Below, piece by piece: positions 44,701 through 57,560 of a DNA stretch of 64,000 nucleotides. Below the pieces are notes generated by a model. The model ran no database searches, was not told the origin of the DNA, and saw nothing but the letters and a program-made list of their open reading frames with translations. The translations under genes were made by a program, and so were the position numbers. Source of the DNA: Cryptomeria japonica (taxonomy: Eukaryota > Streptophyta > Pinopsida > Cupressales > Cupressaceae); the NCBI RefSeq assembly GCF_030272615.1, contig NW_026729268.1, positions 15,001 to 79,000 on the forward strand. Reading direction: 5' to 3'. How positions within the stretch are numbered: position 1 is the stretch's first letter; every line of letters starts with the position of its first letter.

Positions 44701-47700
44701 AAACCGGGCTCCGACTTCGTGCACGCCGCACCTTGGAGCACACTTCGGAGCGCTCCTTGGTGCGCACCATGGTGCCCACCAGGGCGCGCAACCCCGCCGA
44801 AGGTGCACGCGAGGTGCGCACCCGGGGCAAACCGGGCTCCGACTTCGTGCACGCCATGGTGCGCACCGCGGCGAAGGTGCGCACCCGGGGCAAACCGGGC
44901 TCCGACTTCGTGCACGCCGCACCTTGGAGCACACTTCGGAGCGCTCCTTGGTGCGCACCAGGGCGCGCAACCCAGCCGAGGTGCCCACCCCGGCGAAGGT
45001 GCACGCGAGGTGCGTACCCGGGGCAAACCGGGCTCCGACTTCGTGCACGCCGCACCTTGGAGCACACTTCGGAGCGCTCCTTGGTGCGCACCATGGTGCC
45101 CACCAGGCCGCGCAACCCAGCCAAGGTGTGCGCACCAAGGTGCACGCGAGGTGCGCACCCGGGGCAAACCGGGGTCCGACTTCGTGCACGCCGCACCTTG
45201 GAGCACACATCGGGGCGCTCCCGGGTTCGCACCGGCGTTGCGCACCGTGGTGGGCACCTCGGAGCACACCAAGGTGGGCAGCGAGGTGCGCACCTTTGAT
45301 GCGATGCCTTCACTAATTTCCATAAAAGGCAAAAAAAAAACGAGATTTTAAAATTTCCGTTTTGAAAGATAGTGAGAAAAAGGGAATGCTGGTGCCATCT
45401 TGAGCCCGCCCTGGTGCGCAGCCCAGCCAAGGTGTGCGCACCAAGGTGCCCACCCTGGCGAAGGTGCGCGCCCGGGCAATTAACCCAACTTCCAACTTCG
45501 CGCGCGCCAGGGTGGGAGCGCACCCAACAACCGGGCCTGGGAAGAGCCAATGCGAGAAACCCCACCAAACGCTCTGACAAAAAAAGAGGGGGCGCTCCAG
45601 TAACCCCGCTTCGGAGCGCACCCTGGGCAAACCCAGCCAAGGTGCCCACCCCGGCCAAGGTGCAGGCGAGGTGCGCACCCGGGGCAAACCGGGCTCCGAC
45701 AACGTGCACGCCGCACCTTGGAGCACACTTCGTAGCGCTCCCGGGTGCGCACCTCAGAGCACACCAAGGTGGGCAGCGAGGTGCGCACCTTTGATGCGCT
45801 GCCTTCACTAATTTCCAGAAAAGGCAAAAAAAAAAGGAGATTTTAAAATTTCCGTTTTGAAAGATAGTGAAAAAAACGGAACGCGCGTGCCATCTTGAGC
45901 CCGCCCTGGTGCGCAGCCCAGGTAAGGTGCCCACCCTGGCAAAGGTGCGCACCCGGGCAATTAACCCTACTTCCGACTTCGTGCGCGCCAGGGTGGCAAC
46001 CGGGCCTCGGAAGAGCCAATGCGAGAAACCCCACCAAACGCTCCGACAAAAAAAGAGGCGGCGCTCCAATAACCCCGCTTCGGAGCGCAGCCGGGGCAAA
46101 CCCAGCCAAGGTGCCCACCCCGACGAAGGTGCACGCGAGGTGCGCACCCGGGGCAAACCGGGCTCCGACAACGTGCACGCAGCACCTTGGAGCACACTTC
46201 GAAGCACTCCCGGGTGCCCACCGGCGTTGCGCACCGTGGTGGGCAGCGAGGTGCGCACCTTTGATGCGCTGCCTTCACTAATTTCCAGAAAAAGGCAAAA
46301 AAAAATGAGATTTTAAAATTTCCGTTTTGAAAGATAGTGAAAAAAAAGGAACGCGGGTGCCATCTTGAGCCCGCCCTGGTGCGCAGCCCAGGCAAGGCAT
46401 GCGCACCAAGGTGCCCACCCGAGGTGCACACCCGGGGCAAACCGGGCTCCGACTTCGTGCAGGCCGCACCTTGGAGCACACTTCGGAGCGCTCCTTGGTG
46501 CGCACCATGGTGCCCACCAGGGCGCGCAACCCAGCCAAGGTCTGCACACCAAGGTGCCCACCCCGGCGAAGGTGCACGCGAGGTGCGCACCCGGGGCAAA
46601 CCGGGCTCCGACTTCGTGCACGCCATGGTGCCCACCGCGGCGAAGGTGCACGCGAGGTGCGCACCCGGGGCAAACCGGGCTCCGACTTCGTGCACGCCGC
46701 ACCTTGGAGCACACTTCGGAGCGCTCCTTGGTGCGCACCATGGTGCCCACCAGGGCGCGCAACCCAGCCAAGGTGTGCGCACCAAGGTGCACGCGAGGTG
46801 CGCACCCGGGGCAAACCGGGGTCCGACTTCGTGCACGCCGCACCTTGGAGCACACATCGGAGCGCTCCCAGGTTCGCACCAGCGTTGCGCACCTTTGATG
46901 CGCTGCCTTCACTAATTTCCAGAAAAGGCAAAAAAAAACGATATTTTAAAATTTCCGTTCTGAAAGATAGTGAAAAAAACGGAACGCGGGTGCCATCTTG
47001 AGCCCTTCCTGGTGCGCAGCCCAGGCAAGTTGTGCGCACCAAGGTGCCCACCCTGGCGGAGGTGCGCGCCCGGGGCAAACCGGGCTCCGACTTCGTGCAC
47101 TGCATGGTGCCCACCAAGGCGCGCAACCCAGCCAAGGTGCCCACCGCAGCGAAGGTGCACGCGAGGTGCACACCCGGGGCAAACCGGGCTCCGACTTCGT
47201 GCACGCCGCACCTTGGAGCACACTTCAGAGCGCTCCTTGGTGCGCACCAGGGCGCGCAACCCAGCCGAGGTGCCCACCCCGGCGAAGGTGCACGCGAGGT
47301 GCGCACCCGGGGCAAACCGGGCTCCGACTTCGTGCACGCCATGGTGCCCACCGCGGCGAAGGTGCGCACCCGGGGCAAACCGGGCTCCGACTTCGTGCAC
47401 GCCGCACCTTGGAGCACACTTCGGAGCGCTCCTTGGTGCGCACCATGGTGCCCACCAGGCCGCGCAACCCAGCCAAGGTGTGCGCACCAAGGTGCACGCG
47501 AGGTGCGCACCCGGGGCAAACCGGGGTCCGACTTCGTGCACGCCGCACCTTGGAGCACACATCGGGGCGCTCCCGGGTTCGCACCGGCGTTGCGCACCGT
47601 GGTGGGCACCTCGGAGCACACCAAGGTGGGCAGCGAGGTGCGCACCTTTGATGCGATGCCTTCACTAATTTCCATAAAAGGCAAAAAAAAAACGAGATTT

Positions 47701-49637
47701 TAAAATTTCCGTTTTGAAAGATAGTGAGAAAAAGGGAATGCTGGTGCCATCTTGAGCCCGCCCTGGTGCGCAGCCCAGCCAAGGTTTGCGCACCAAGGTG
47801 CCCACCCTGGCGAAGGTGCGCGCCCGGGCAATTAACCCAACTTCCAACTTCGCGCGCGCCAGGGTGGGAGCGCACCCAACAACCGGGCCTGGGAAGAGCC
47901 AATGCGAGAAACCCCACCAAACTCTCTGACAAAAAAAGAGGGGGCGCTCCAGTAACCCCGCTTCGGAGCGCACCCTGGGCAAACCCAGCCAAGGTGCCCA
48001 CCCCGGCCAAGGTGCAGGCGAGGTGCGCACCCGGGGCAAACCGGGCTCCGACAACGTGCACGCCGCACCTTGGAGCACACTTCGTAGCGCTCCCGGGTGC
48101 GCACCTCAGAGCACACCAAGGTGGGCAGCGAGGTGCGCACCTTTGATGCGCTGCCTTCACTAATTTCCAGAAAAGGCAAAAAAAAAAGGAGATTTTAAAA
48201 TTTCCGTTTTGAAAGATAGTGAAAAAAACGGAACGCGCGTGCCATCTTGAGCCCGCCCTGGTGCGCAGCCCAGGTAAGGTGCCACCCTGGCAAAGGTGCG
48301 CACCCGGGCAATTAACCCTACTTCCGACTTCGTGCGCGCCAGGGTGGCAACCGGGCCTCGGAAGAGCCAATGCGAGAAACCCCACCAAACGCTCCGACAA
48401 AAAAAGAGGCGGCGCTCCAATAACCCCGCTTCGGAGCGCAGCCGGGGCAAACCAAGCCAAGGTGCCCACCCCGACGAAGGTGCACGCGAGGTGCGCACCC
48501 GGGGCAAACCGGGCTCCGACAACGTGCACGCAGCACCTTGGAGCACACTTCGAAGCACTCCCGGGTGCCCACCGGCATTGCGCACCGTGGTGGGCAGCGA
48601 GGTGCGCACCTTTGATGCGCTGCCTTCACTAATTTCCAGAAAAAGGCAAAAAAAAATGAGATTTTAAAATTTCCGTTTTGAAAGATAGTGAAAAAAAAGG
48701 AACGCGGGTGCCATCTTGAGCCCGCCCTGGTGCGCAGCCCAGGCAAGGCATGCGCACCAAGGTGCCCACCCGAGGTGCACACCCGAGGCAAACCGGGCTC
48801 CGACTTCGTGCAGGCCGCACCTTGGAGCACACTTCGGAGCGCTCCTTGGTGCGCACCATGGTGCCCACCAGGGCGCACCCGAGGCAAACCGGGCTCCGAC
48901 TTCGTGCACGCCGCACCTTGGAGCACACATCGGAGCGCTCCCAGGTTCGCACCAGCGTTGCGCACCTTTGATGCGCTGCCTTCACTAATTTCCAGAAAAG
49001 GCAAAAAAAAACGATATTTTAAAATTTCCGTTCTGAAAGATAGTGAAAAAAACGGAACGCGGGTGCCATCTTGAGCCCTTCCTGATGCGCAGCCCAGGCA
49101 AGTTGTGCGCACCAAGGTGCCCACCCTGGCGGAGGTGCGCGCCCGGGGCAAACCGGGCTCCGACTTCGTGCACTGCATGGTGCCCACCAAGGCGCGCAAC
49201 CCAGCCAAGGTGCCCACCGCAGCGAAGGTGCACGCGAGGTGCGCACCCGAGGTGCACACCCGGGGCAAACCGGGCTCCGACTTCGTGCACGCCGCACCTT
49301 GGAGCACACTTCAGAGCGCTCCTTGGTACGCACCAGGGCGCGCAACCCAGCCAAGGTGCTCACCCCGGCGAAGGTGCACGCGAGGTGCGCACCCGGGGCA
49401 AACCGGGCTCGGACTTCGTGCACGCCGCACCTTGGAGCACACATCGGAGCGCTCCCGGGTTCGCACCAGCATTGCGCACCTTTGATGCGCTGCCTTCACT
49501 AATTTCCAGAAAAGGCAAAAAAAAGAAAAAAATGAGATTTTAAAATTTCCGTTTTGAAAGATAGTGAAAAAAACGGAACGCGGGTGCCATCTTGAGCCCG
49601 CCCTGGTGTGCAGCCCAGGCAAGTTGTGCGCACCAAG
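41714..49637 (+). repeat. 7.92-kb 5S megarepeat, unit 5
   Basis: This complete copy of 7924 bp has its 5S gene at 42969-43088. It shares the six-G run (43201-43206) with unit 4, and a C at 46550 (CACACC where other units have CACACT) with unit 6. It also has private G-to-A changes at 48577 and 48786. It is therefore a bridge between two overlapping variant pairs. Confidence 0.95.
42969..43088 (+). rRNA. 5S ribosomal RNA, unit 5
   Basis: Identical by eye to the other copies, 7924 bp from the unit 4 gene. Internal promoter and T-runs are intact. Confidence 0.98.
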
Positions 49638-52600
49638 GCACCCACCCTGGCCAAGGTGGGTCACGGGGTGGGTCCTAGGGTGGGTAACGGGGTGGGTACT
49701 AAGGTGCGTGCCAAGGTGGGTCATAGGGTGGGTGCCAAGGTGGGCACCAGGGTGGGTGTGCACCAACCCTAGCCAGGGTAGGTCACGGGGTGGTTGTCGG
49801 GGTGGGCGTCAAGGAGCCAAGGTGGGTGGCAAGTAGCCAAGTTGCGTGCCAAGGTGGGTGTCGGGGTGGGTGCCAAGGATCCAAGGTGGGTGCCAAGGAA
49901 CCAAGGTGGGTGTCTGGGTGGGTGCCGAGGTGGGAGCCAGGGTGGGTCCCAAGGTGAGTGCAAAGGTGGGTGCCAGGGTCAAGGTGAGTGCCAATGTGGG
50001 TTCCAAGGTGCCAGGGTCAGGGTGAGTGCCAATGTGGGTTCAAAGGTGCTAAGTTGGGTGCGAGGTTGGGTGCGAGGGTGGGTGGGTGCCAAGGTGTGCT
50101 AGGTGGAAGCCCGGGTGGGTCGGCATCCCATGGGTGTCGAGTTGGGTGCCTGATGGGTGCTTCTTGTCAAGTTTTAGTCGTCGGGACTCATTTCGAGCCT
50201 TAGAGGTCGTTTCTTGTCCGGTTGCCCTGTCTTCGACCTGGGAACCCAATTTTGGTCCTCGGGTCCCATTTTTTTTTGTCTCGCATCCCACTTTTGGCCT
50301 GTGGCCTTTTCGGGGTCGATTCTCGTTTTGGGCATCAGAGCATGTTTCTTCTCCTAAAACCCAATATTTGTTTATTAAGTCTCGGAACACATTTTTGTTC
50401 TCGTGGACCCATCATGGGTCTTGGAACGCATTTGTGGTCCTTGGGTCCCATTTTGCATCCCGAAACTTGTGTTTTGGTGCTTGATCCCTATTTTGGGTGC
50501 CCACCTTGCACCAAGTGCGCACCCGGGGCAAACCGAGCGCCTTGGTGCACCGGGGCAAGATCGAGCGTGCACCCGAGGCGCCCCGAACATGCACCAAGGT
50601 GCACTCGGCCCACATGTGAGCGCAGGTCGTTGCGCCCGAGGTGGTGTGTGGGCACCGCGTTGCAGACGGGACACTGCACGCACACGACGCCCCCTCCAGG
50701 TGCACGCACGTAGGCCGGGCCGGGTGCACACCCGACGCCCTAGCAAGGTGCGCGCACCCGGGCAGGGCTCACACTTGGCGAACGGGGCGCACTTCGCGAG
50801 GGAGGGTGTGCACCTCGACGGGGGTGGGTGGCCGGGGTGGATTCGCACGTGGGTCGCGGTTTGCTAAGTACACACTGCGACAAGCTCATAACGGGTGCGA
50901 TCATACCAGCGTTAGTGCACCGGATCCCATCAGAACTCCGCAGTTAAGCGCGCTTGGGCCGGAGTAGTACTGGGATGGGTGACCTCCCGGGAAGTCCCGG
51001 TGTTGCACCCTTTTTTAGTTTTTCGCCGGGCGTCGCAATGCTATTTGAATAAACCTTTTGCCCGTTTGCGTTCTCGTCGGGGCCGGGCCGGGCCGGGGTG
51101 CGCTGCCCGCACTACCGCGCGCGCGGGGGCGACACCGAGCTCGCACCCGAGGCGCCCCGAGCACACAGGCCACGGTGCAACCCGGGCGTTGTGCGCGCAC
51201 CCCGGTGCGCCCGAGGTGCTGCGCGCGCACCCAGGTGAAATCGGTGTGCACCTCGGCCAGTGCGCGCTCGGTCGAGTCGCGCACGTTGGCCAAGGTGCAC
51301 GGTGATGTTTCTTACTCTAAGGTTCCGCACCAGACGCCCGGGACAGGTGAGCGAAGCTGGGCGGGGCCGGGTGCGCGGCCGGGGCAGGTGCACGCAGCTG
51401 GAGAGAGCTTTGGAGCACACTTCGGAGCGCACCAATGATGCGCTCCATTCAAAAGTTTCCTGAAAAGGCAAAAAAAGTTGAGATTATAGAATTTCCCACT
51501 TGAGAGATTGTAAAAAAAAAAAATTTAAAATGAAGGAAACGCGGGTGCCAAGGTGTGCGCAGCCCAGCCAAGGTGTGCGCACCAAGGCGCCCACCCTGGC
51601 GAAGGTGCACGCAAGGTGCGCACCCGAGGCAAACCGGACAATTAACCCAACTTTCGACTTCGCGCGCACCTTGGAGCGCACTTCGGAGCGCTCCTTGGTG
51701 CGCACCAATCTTGGGCACCTCGGAGTGCACCATGGCGCCCACCAAGGTGCGCACCCGGGGCAAACCGAGCTCCGACTTCGTGCGCACCTTGGAGCGCACG
51801 AAAGGTGCGCACCATGGCGCCCACCAAGGTGCGCAGCCCAGCCAAGGCGTGCGCATCAAGGTGCGCACCCTGGCGAAGGTGCGCACCCGGGGCAAACCGA
51901 GCTCCGACTTCGTGCGCACCTTGGAGCGCACAAAAGGTGCGCAACCCAGCCAAGGTGTGCGCACCCCGGTCAAACCGAGCTCCGAATCGTGCGCACCAGA
52001 GGTGCACGCCATCGTGCGCACCTTGGAGCACACTTCGGAGCCCTCCTTGGTGCGCGCCGATGTTGCGCACCTCGGAGCGCACCCGGGGAAAACAATGCAA
52101 TTAACCCGACTTTCGACTTCGTGGGCACCTCGGAGCGCTCTCGGGTTCGCACCTCGGAGCACACCGAGGTGCGCACCTTTGATGCGCTGCCTTCACCAAT
52201 TTCCAGAAAAGGCAAGAAAACATTGAGAAGGTGTGCGCACCGAGGTGCCCACCCTGGCGAAGGTGCACGCGAGGTGCGCACCCGGGGCAAACCGGGCTCC
52301 GACTTCGTGCACGCCGCACCTTGGAGCACACTTCGGAGCGCTCCTTGGTGCGCACCAGGGCGCGCAACCCAGCCGAGGTGCCCACCCCGGCGAAGGTGCA
52401 CGCGAGGTGCGCACCCGGGGCAAACCGGGCTCCGACTTCGTGCACGCCATGGTGCCCACCGCGGCGAAGGTGCACGCGAGGTGCGCACCCGGGGCAAACC
52501 GGGCTCCGACTTCGTGCACGCCGCACCTTGGAGCACACTTCGGAGCGCTCCTTGGTGCGCACCATGGTGCCCACCAGGGCGCGCAACCCCGCCGAAGGTG

Positions 52601-55600
52601 CACGCGAGGTGCGCACCCGGGGCAAACCGGGCTCCGACTTCGTGCACGCCGCACCTTGGAGCACACTTCGGAGCGCTCCTTGGTGCGCACCATGGTGCCC
52701 ACCAGGGCGCGCAACCCCACCGAAGGTGCACGCGAGGTGCGCACCCGGGGCAAACCGGGCTCCGACTTCGTGCACGCCATGGTGCGCACCGCGGCGAAGG
52801 TGCGCACCCGGGGCAAACCGGGCTCCGACTTCGTGCACGCCGCACCTTGGAGCACACTTCGGAGCGCTCCTTGGTGCGCACCAGGGCGCGCAACCCAGCC
52901 GAGGTGCCCACCCCGGCGAAGGTGCACGCGAGGTGCGTACCCGGGGCAAACCGGGCTCCGACTTCGTGCACGCCGCACCTTGGAGCACACTTCGGAGCGC
53001 TCCTTGGTGCGCACCATGGTGCCCACCAGGCCGCGCAACCCAGCCAAGGTGTGCGCACCAAGGTGCACGCGAGGTGCGCACCCGGGGCAAACCGGGGTCC
53101 GACTTCGTGCACGCCGCACCTTGGAGCACACATCGGGGCGCTCCCGGGTTCGCACCGGCGTTGCGCACCGTGGTGGGCACCTCGGAGCACACCAAGGTGG
53201 GCAGCGAGGTGCGCACCTTTGATGCGATGCCTTCACTAATTTCCATAAAAGGCAAAAAAAAAACGAGATTTTAAAATTTCCGTTTTGAAAGATAGTGAGA
53301 AAAAGGGAATGCTGGTGCCATCTTGAGCCCGCCCTGGTGCGCAGCCCAGCCAAGGTGTGCGCACCAAGGTGCCCACCCTGGCGAAGGTGCGCGCCCGGGC
53401 AATTAACCCAACTTCCAACTTCGCGCGCGCCAGGGTGGGAGCGCACCCAACAACCGGGCCTGGGAAGAGCCAATGCGAGAAACCCCACCAAACGCTCTGA
53501 CAAAAAAAGAGGGGGCGCTCCAGTAACCCCGCTTCGGAGCGCACCCTGGGCAAACCCAGCCAAGGTGCCCACCCCGGCCAAGGTGCAGGCGAGGTGCGCA
53601 CCCGGGGCAAACCGGGCTCCGACAACGTGCACGCCGCACCTTGGAGCACACTTCGTAGCGCTCCCGGGTGCGCACCTCAGAGCACACCAAGGTGGGCAGC
53701 GAGGTGCGCACCTTTGATGCGCTGCCTTCACTAATTTCCAGAAAAGGCAAAAAAAAAAGGAGATTTTAAAATTTCCGTTTTGAAAGATAGTGAAAAAAAC
53801 GGAACGCGCGTGCCATCTTGAGCCCGCCCTGGTGCGCAGCCCAGGTAAGGTGCCCACCCTGGCAAAGGTGCGCACCCGGGCAATTAACCCTACTTCCGAC
53901 TTCGTGCGCGCCAGGGTGGCAACCGGGCCTCGGAAGAGCCAATGCGAGAAACCCCACCAAACGCTCCGACAAAAAAAGAGGCGGCGCTCCAATAACCCCG
54001 CTTCGGAGCGCAGCCGGGGCAAACCCAGCCAAGGTGCCCACCCCGACGAAGGTGCACGCGAGGTGCGCACCCGGGGCAAACCGGGCTCCGACAACGTGCA
54101 CGCAGCACCTTGGAGCACACTTCGAAGCACTCCCGGGTGCCCACCGGCGTTGCGCACCGTGGTGGGCAGCGAGGTGCGCACCTTTGATGCGCTGCCTTCA
54201 CTAATTTCCAGAAAAAGGCAAAAAAAAATGAGATTTTAAAATTTCCGTTTTGAAAGATAGTGAAAAAAAAGGAACGCGGGTGCCATCTTGAGCCCGCCCT
54301 GGTGCGCAGCCCAGGCAAGGCATGCGCACCAAGGTGCCCACCCGAGGTGCACACCCGGGGCAAACCGGGCTCCGACTTCGTGCAGGCCGCACCTTGGAGC
54401 ACACTTCGGAGCGCTCCTTGGTGCGCACCATGGTGCCCACCAGGGCGCGCAACCCAGCCAAGGTCTGCACACCAAGGTGCCCACCCCGGCGAAGGTGCAC
54501 GCGAGGTGCGCACCCGGGGCAAACCGGGCTCCGACTTCGTGCACGCCATGGTGCCCACCGCGGCGAAGGTGCACGCGAGGTGCGCACCCGGGGCAAACCG
54601 GGCTCCGACTTCGTGCACGCCGCACCTTGGAGCACACTTCGGAGCGCTCCTTGGTGCGCACCATGGTGCCCACCAGGGCGCGCAACCCAGCCAAGGTGTG
54701 CGCACCAAGGTGCACGCGAGGTGCGCACCCGGGGCAAACCGGGGTCCGACTTCGTGCACGCCGCACCTTGGAGCACACATCGGAGCGCTCCCAGGTTCGC
54801 ACCAGCGTTGCGCACCTTTGATGCGCTGCCTTCACTAATTTCCAGAAAAGGCAAAAAAAAACGATATTTTAAAATTTCCGTTCTGAAAGATAGTGAAAAA
54901 AACGGAACGCGGGTGCCATCTTGAGCCCTTCCTGGTGCGCAGCCCAGGCAAGTTGTGCGCACCAAGGTGCCCACCCTGGCGGAGGTGCGCGCCCGGGGCA
55001 AACCGGGCTCCGACTTCGTGCACTGCATGGTGCCCACCAAGGCGCGCAACCCAGCCAAGGTGCCCACCGCAGCGAAGGTGCACGCGAGGTGCACACCCGG
55101 GGCAAACCGGGCTCCGACTTCGTGCACGCCGCACCTTGGAGCACACTTCAGAGCGCTCCTTGGTGCGCACCAGGGCGCGCAACCCAGCCGAGGTGCCCAC
55201 CCCGGCGAAGGTGCACGCGAGGTGCGCACCCGGGGCAAACCGGGCTCCGACTTCGTGCACGCCATGGTGCCCACCGCGGCGAAGGTGCGCACCCGGGGCA
55301 AACCGGGCTCCGACTTCGTGCACGCCGCACCTTGGAGCACACTTCGGAGCGCTCCTTGGTGCGCACCATGGTGCCCACCAGGCCGCGCAACCCAGCCAAG
55401 GTGTGCGCACCAAGGTGCACGCGAGGTGCGCACCCGGGGCAAACCGGGGTCCGACTTCGTGCACGCCGCACCTTGGAGCACACATCGGGGCGCTCCCGGG
55501 TTCGCACCGGCGTTGCGCACCGTGGTGGGCACCTCGGAGCACACCAAGGTGGGCAGCGAGGTGCGCACCTTTGATGCGATGCCTTCACTAATTTCCATAA

Positions 55601-57560
55601 AAGGCAAAAAAAAAACGAGATTTTAAAATTTCCGTTTTGAAAGATAGTGAGAAAAAGGGAATGCTGGTGCCATCTTGAGCCCGCCCTGGTGCGCAGCCCA
55701 GCCAAGGTTTGCGCACCAAGGTGCCCACCCTGGCGAAGGTGCGCGCCCGGGCAATTAACCCAACTTCCAACTTCGCGCGCGCCAGGGTGGGAGCGCACCC
55801 AACAACCGGGCCTGGGAAGAGCCAATGCGAGAAACCCCACCAAACTCTCTGACAAAAAAAGAGGGGGCGCTCCAGTAACCCCGCTTCGGAGCGCACCCTG
55901 GGCAAACCCAGCCAAGGTGCCCACCCCGGCCAAGGTGCAGGCGAGGTGCGCACCCGGGGCAAACCGGGCTCCGACAACGTGCACGCCGCACCTTGGAGCA
56001 CACTTCGTAGCGCTCCCGGGTGCGCACCTCAGAGCACACCAAGGTGGGCAGCGAGGTGCGCACCTTTGATGCGCTGCCTTCACTAATTTCCAGAAAAGGC
56101 AAAAAAAAAAGGAGATTTTAAAATTTCCGTTTTGAAAGATAGTGAAAAAAACGGAACGCGCGTGCCATCTTGAGCCCGCCCTGGTGCGCAGCCCAGGTAA
56201 GGTGCCACCCTGGCAAAGGTGCGCACCCGGGCAATTAACCCTACTTCCGACTTCGTGCGCGCCAGGGTGGCAACCGGGCCTCGGAAGAGCCAATGCGAGA
56301 AACCCCACCAAACGCTCCGACAAAAAAAGAGGCGGCGCTCCAATAACCCCGCTTCGGAGCGCAGCCGGGGCAAACCAAGCCAAGGTGCCCACCCCGACGA
56401 AGGTGCACGCGAGGTGCGCACCCGGGGCAAACCGGGCTCCGACAACGTGCACGCAGCACCTTGGAGCACACTTCGAAGCACTCCCGGGTGCCCACCGGCG
56501 TTGCGCACCGTGGTGGGCAGCGAGGTGCGCACCTTTGATGCGCTGCCTTCACTAATTTCCAGAAAAAGGCAAAAAAAAATGAGATTTTAAAATTTCCGTT
56601 TTGAAAGATAGTGAAAAAAAAGGAACGCGGGTGCCATCTTGAGCCCGCCCTGGTGCGCAGCCCAGGCAAGGCATGCGCACCAAGGTGCCCACCCGAGGTG
56701 CACACCCGGGGCAAACCGGGCTCCGACTTCGTGCAGGCCGCACCTTGGAGCACACTTCGGAGCGCTCCTTGGTGCGCACCATGGTGCCCACCAGGGCGCA
56801 CCCGAGGCAAACCGGGCTCCGACTTCGTGCACGCCGCACCTTGGAGCACACATCGGAGCGCTCCCAGGTTCGCACCAGCGTTGCGCACCTTTGATGCGCT
56901 GCCTTCACTAATTTCCAGAAAAGGCAAAAAAAAACGATATTTTAAAATTTCCGTTCTGAAAGATAGTGAAAAAAACGGAACGCGGGTGCCATCTTGAGCC
57001 CTTCCTGATGCGCAGCCCAGGCAAGTTGTGCGCACCAAGGTGCCCACCCTGGCGGAGGTGCGCGCCCGGGGCAAACCGGGCTCCGACTTCGTGCACTGCA
57101 TGGTGCCCACCAAGGCGCGCAACCCAGCCAAGGTGCCCACCGCAGCGAAGGTGCACGCGAGGTGCGCACCCGAGGTGCACACCCGGGGCAAACCGGGCTC
57201 CGACTTCGTGCACGCCGCACCTTGGAGCACACTTCAGAGCGCTCCTTGGTACGCACCAGGGCGCGCAACCCAGCCAAGGTGCTCACCCCGGCGAAGGTGC
57301 ACGCGAGGTGCGCACCCGGGGCAAACCGGGCTCGGACTTCGTGCACGCCGCACCTTGGAGCACACATCGGAGCGCTCCCGGGTTCGCACCAGCATTGCGC
57401 ACCTTTGATGCGCTGCCTTCACTAATTTCCAGAAAAGGCAAAAAAAAGAAAAAAATGAGATTTTAAAATTTCCGTTTTGAAAGATAGTGAAAAAAACGGA
57501 ACGCGGGTGCCATCTTGAGCCCGCCCTGGTGTGCAGCCCAGGCAAGTTGTGCGCACCAAG
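49638..57560 (+). repeat. 7.92-kb 5S megarepeat, unit 6
   Basis: This complete copy of 7923 bp has its 5S gene at 50893-51012. It shares C at 54473 with unit 5, and T at 51141 (GAGCTCGC where others have GAGCGCGC) with unit 7. A private G-to-A change at a CpG site lies at 52719. Confidence 0.95.
50893..51012 (+). rRNA. 5S ribosomal RNA, unit 6
   Basis: Identical by eye to the other copies, 7924 bp from the unit 5 gene. Internal promoter and T-runs are intact. Confidence 0.98.
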
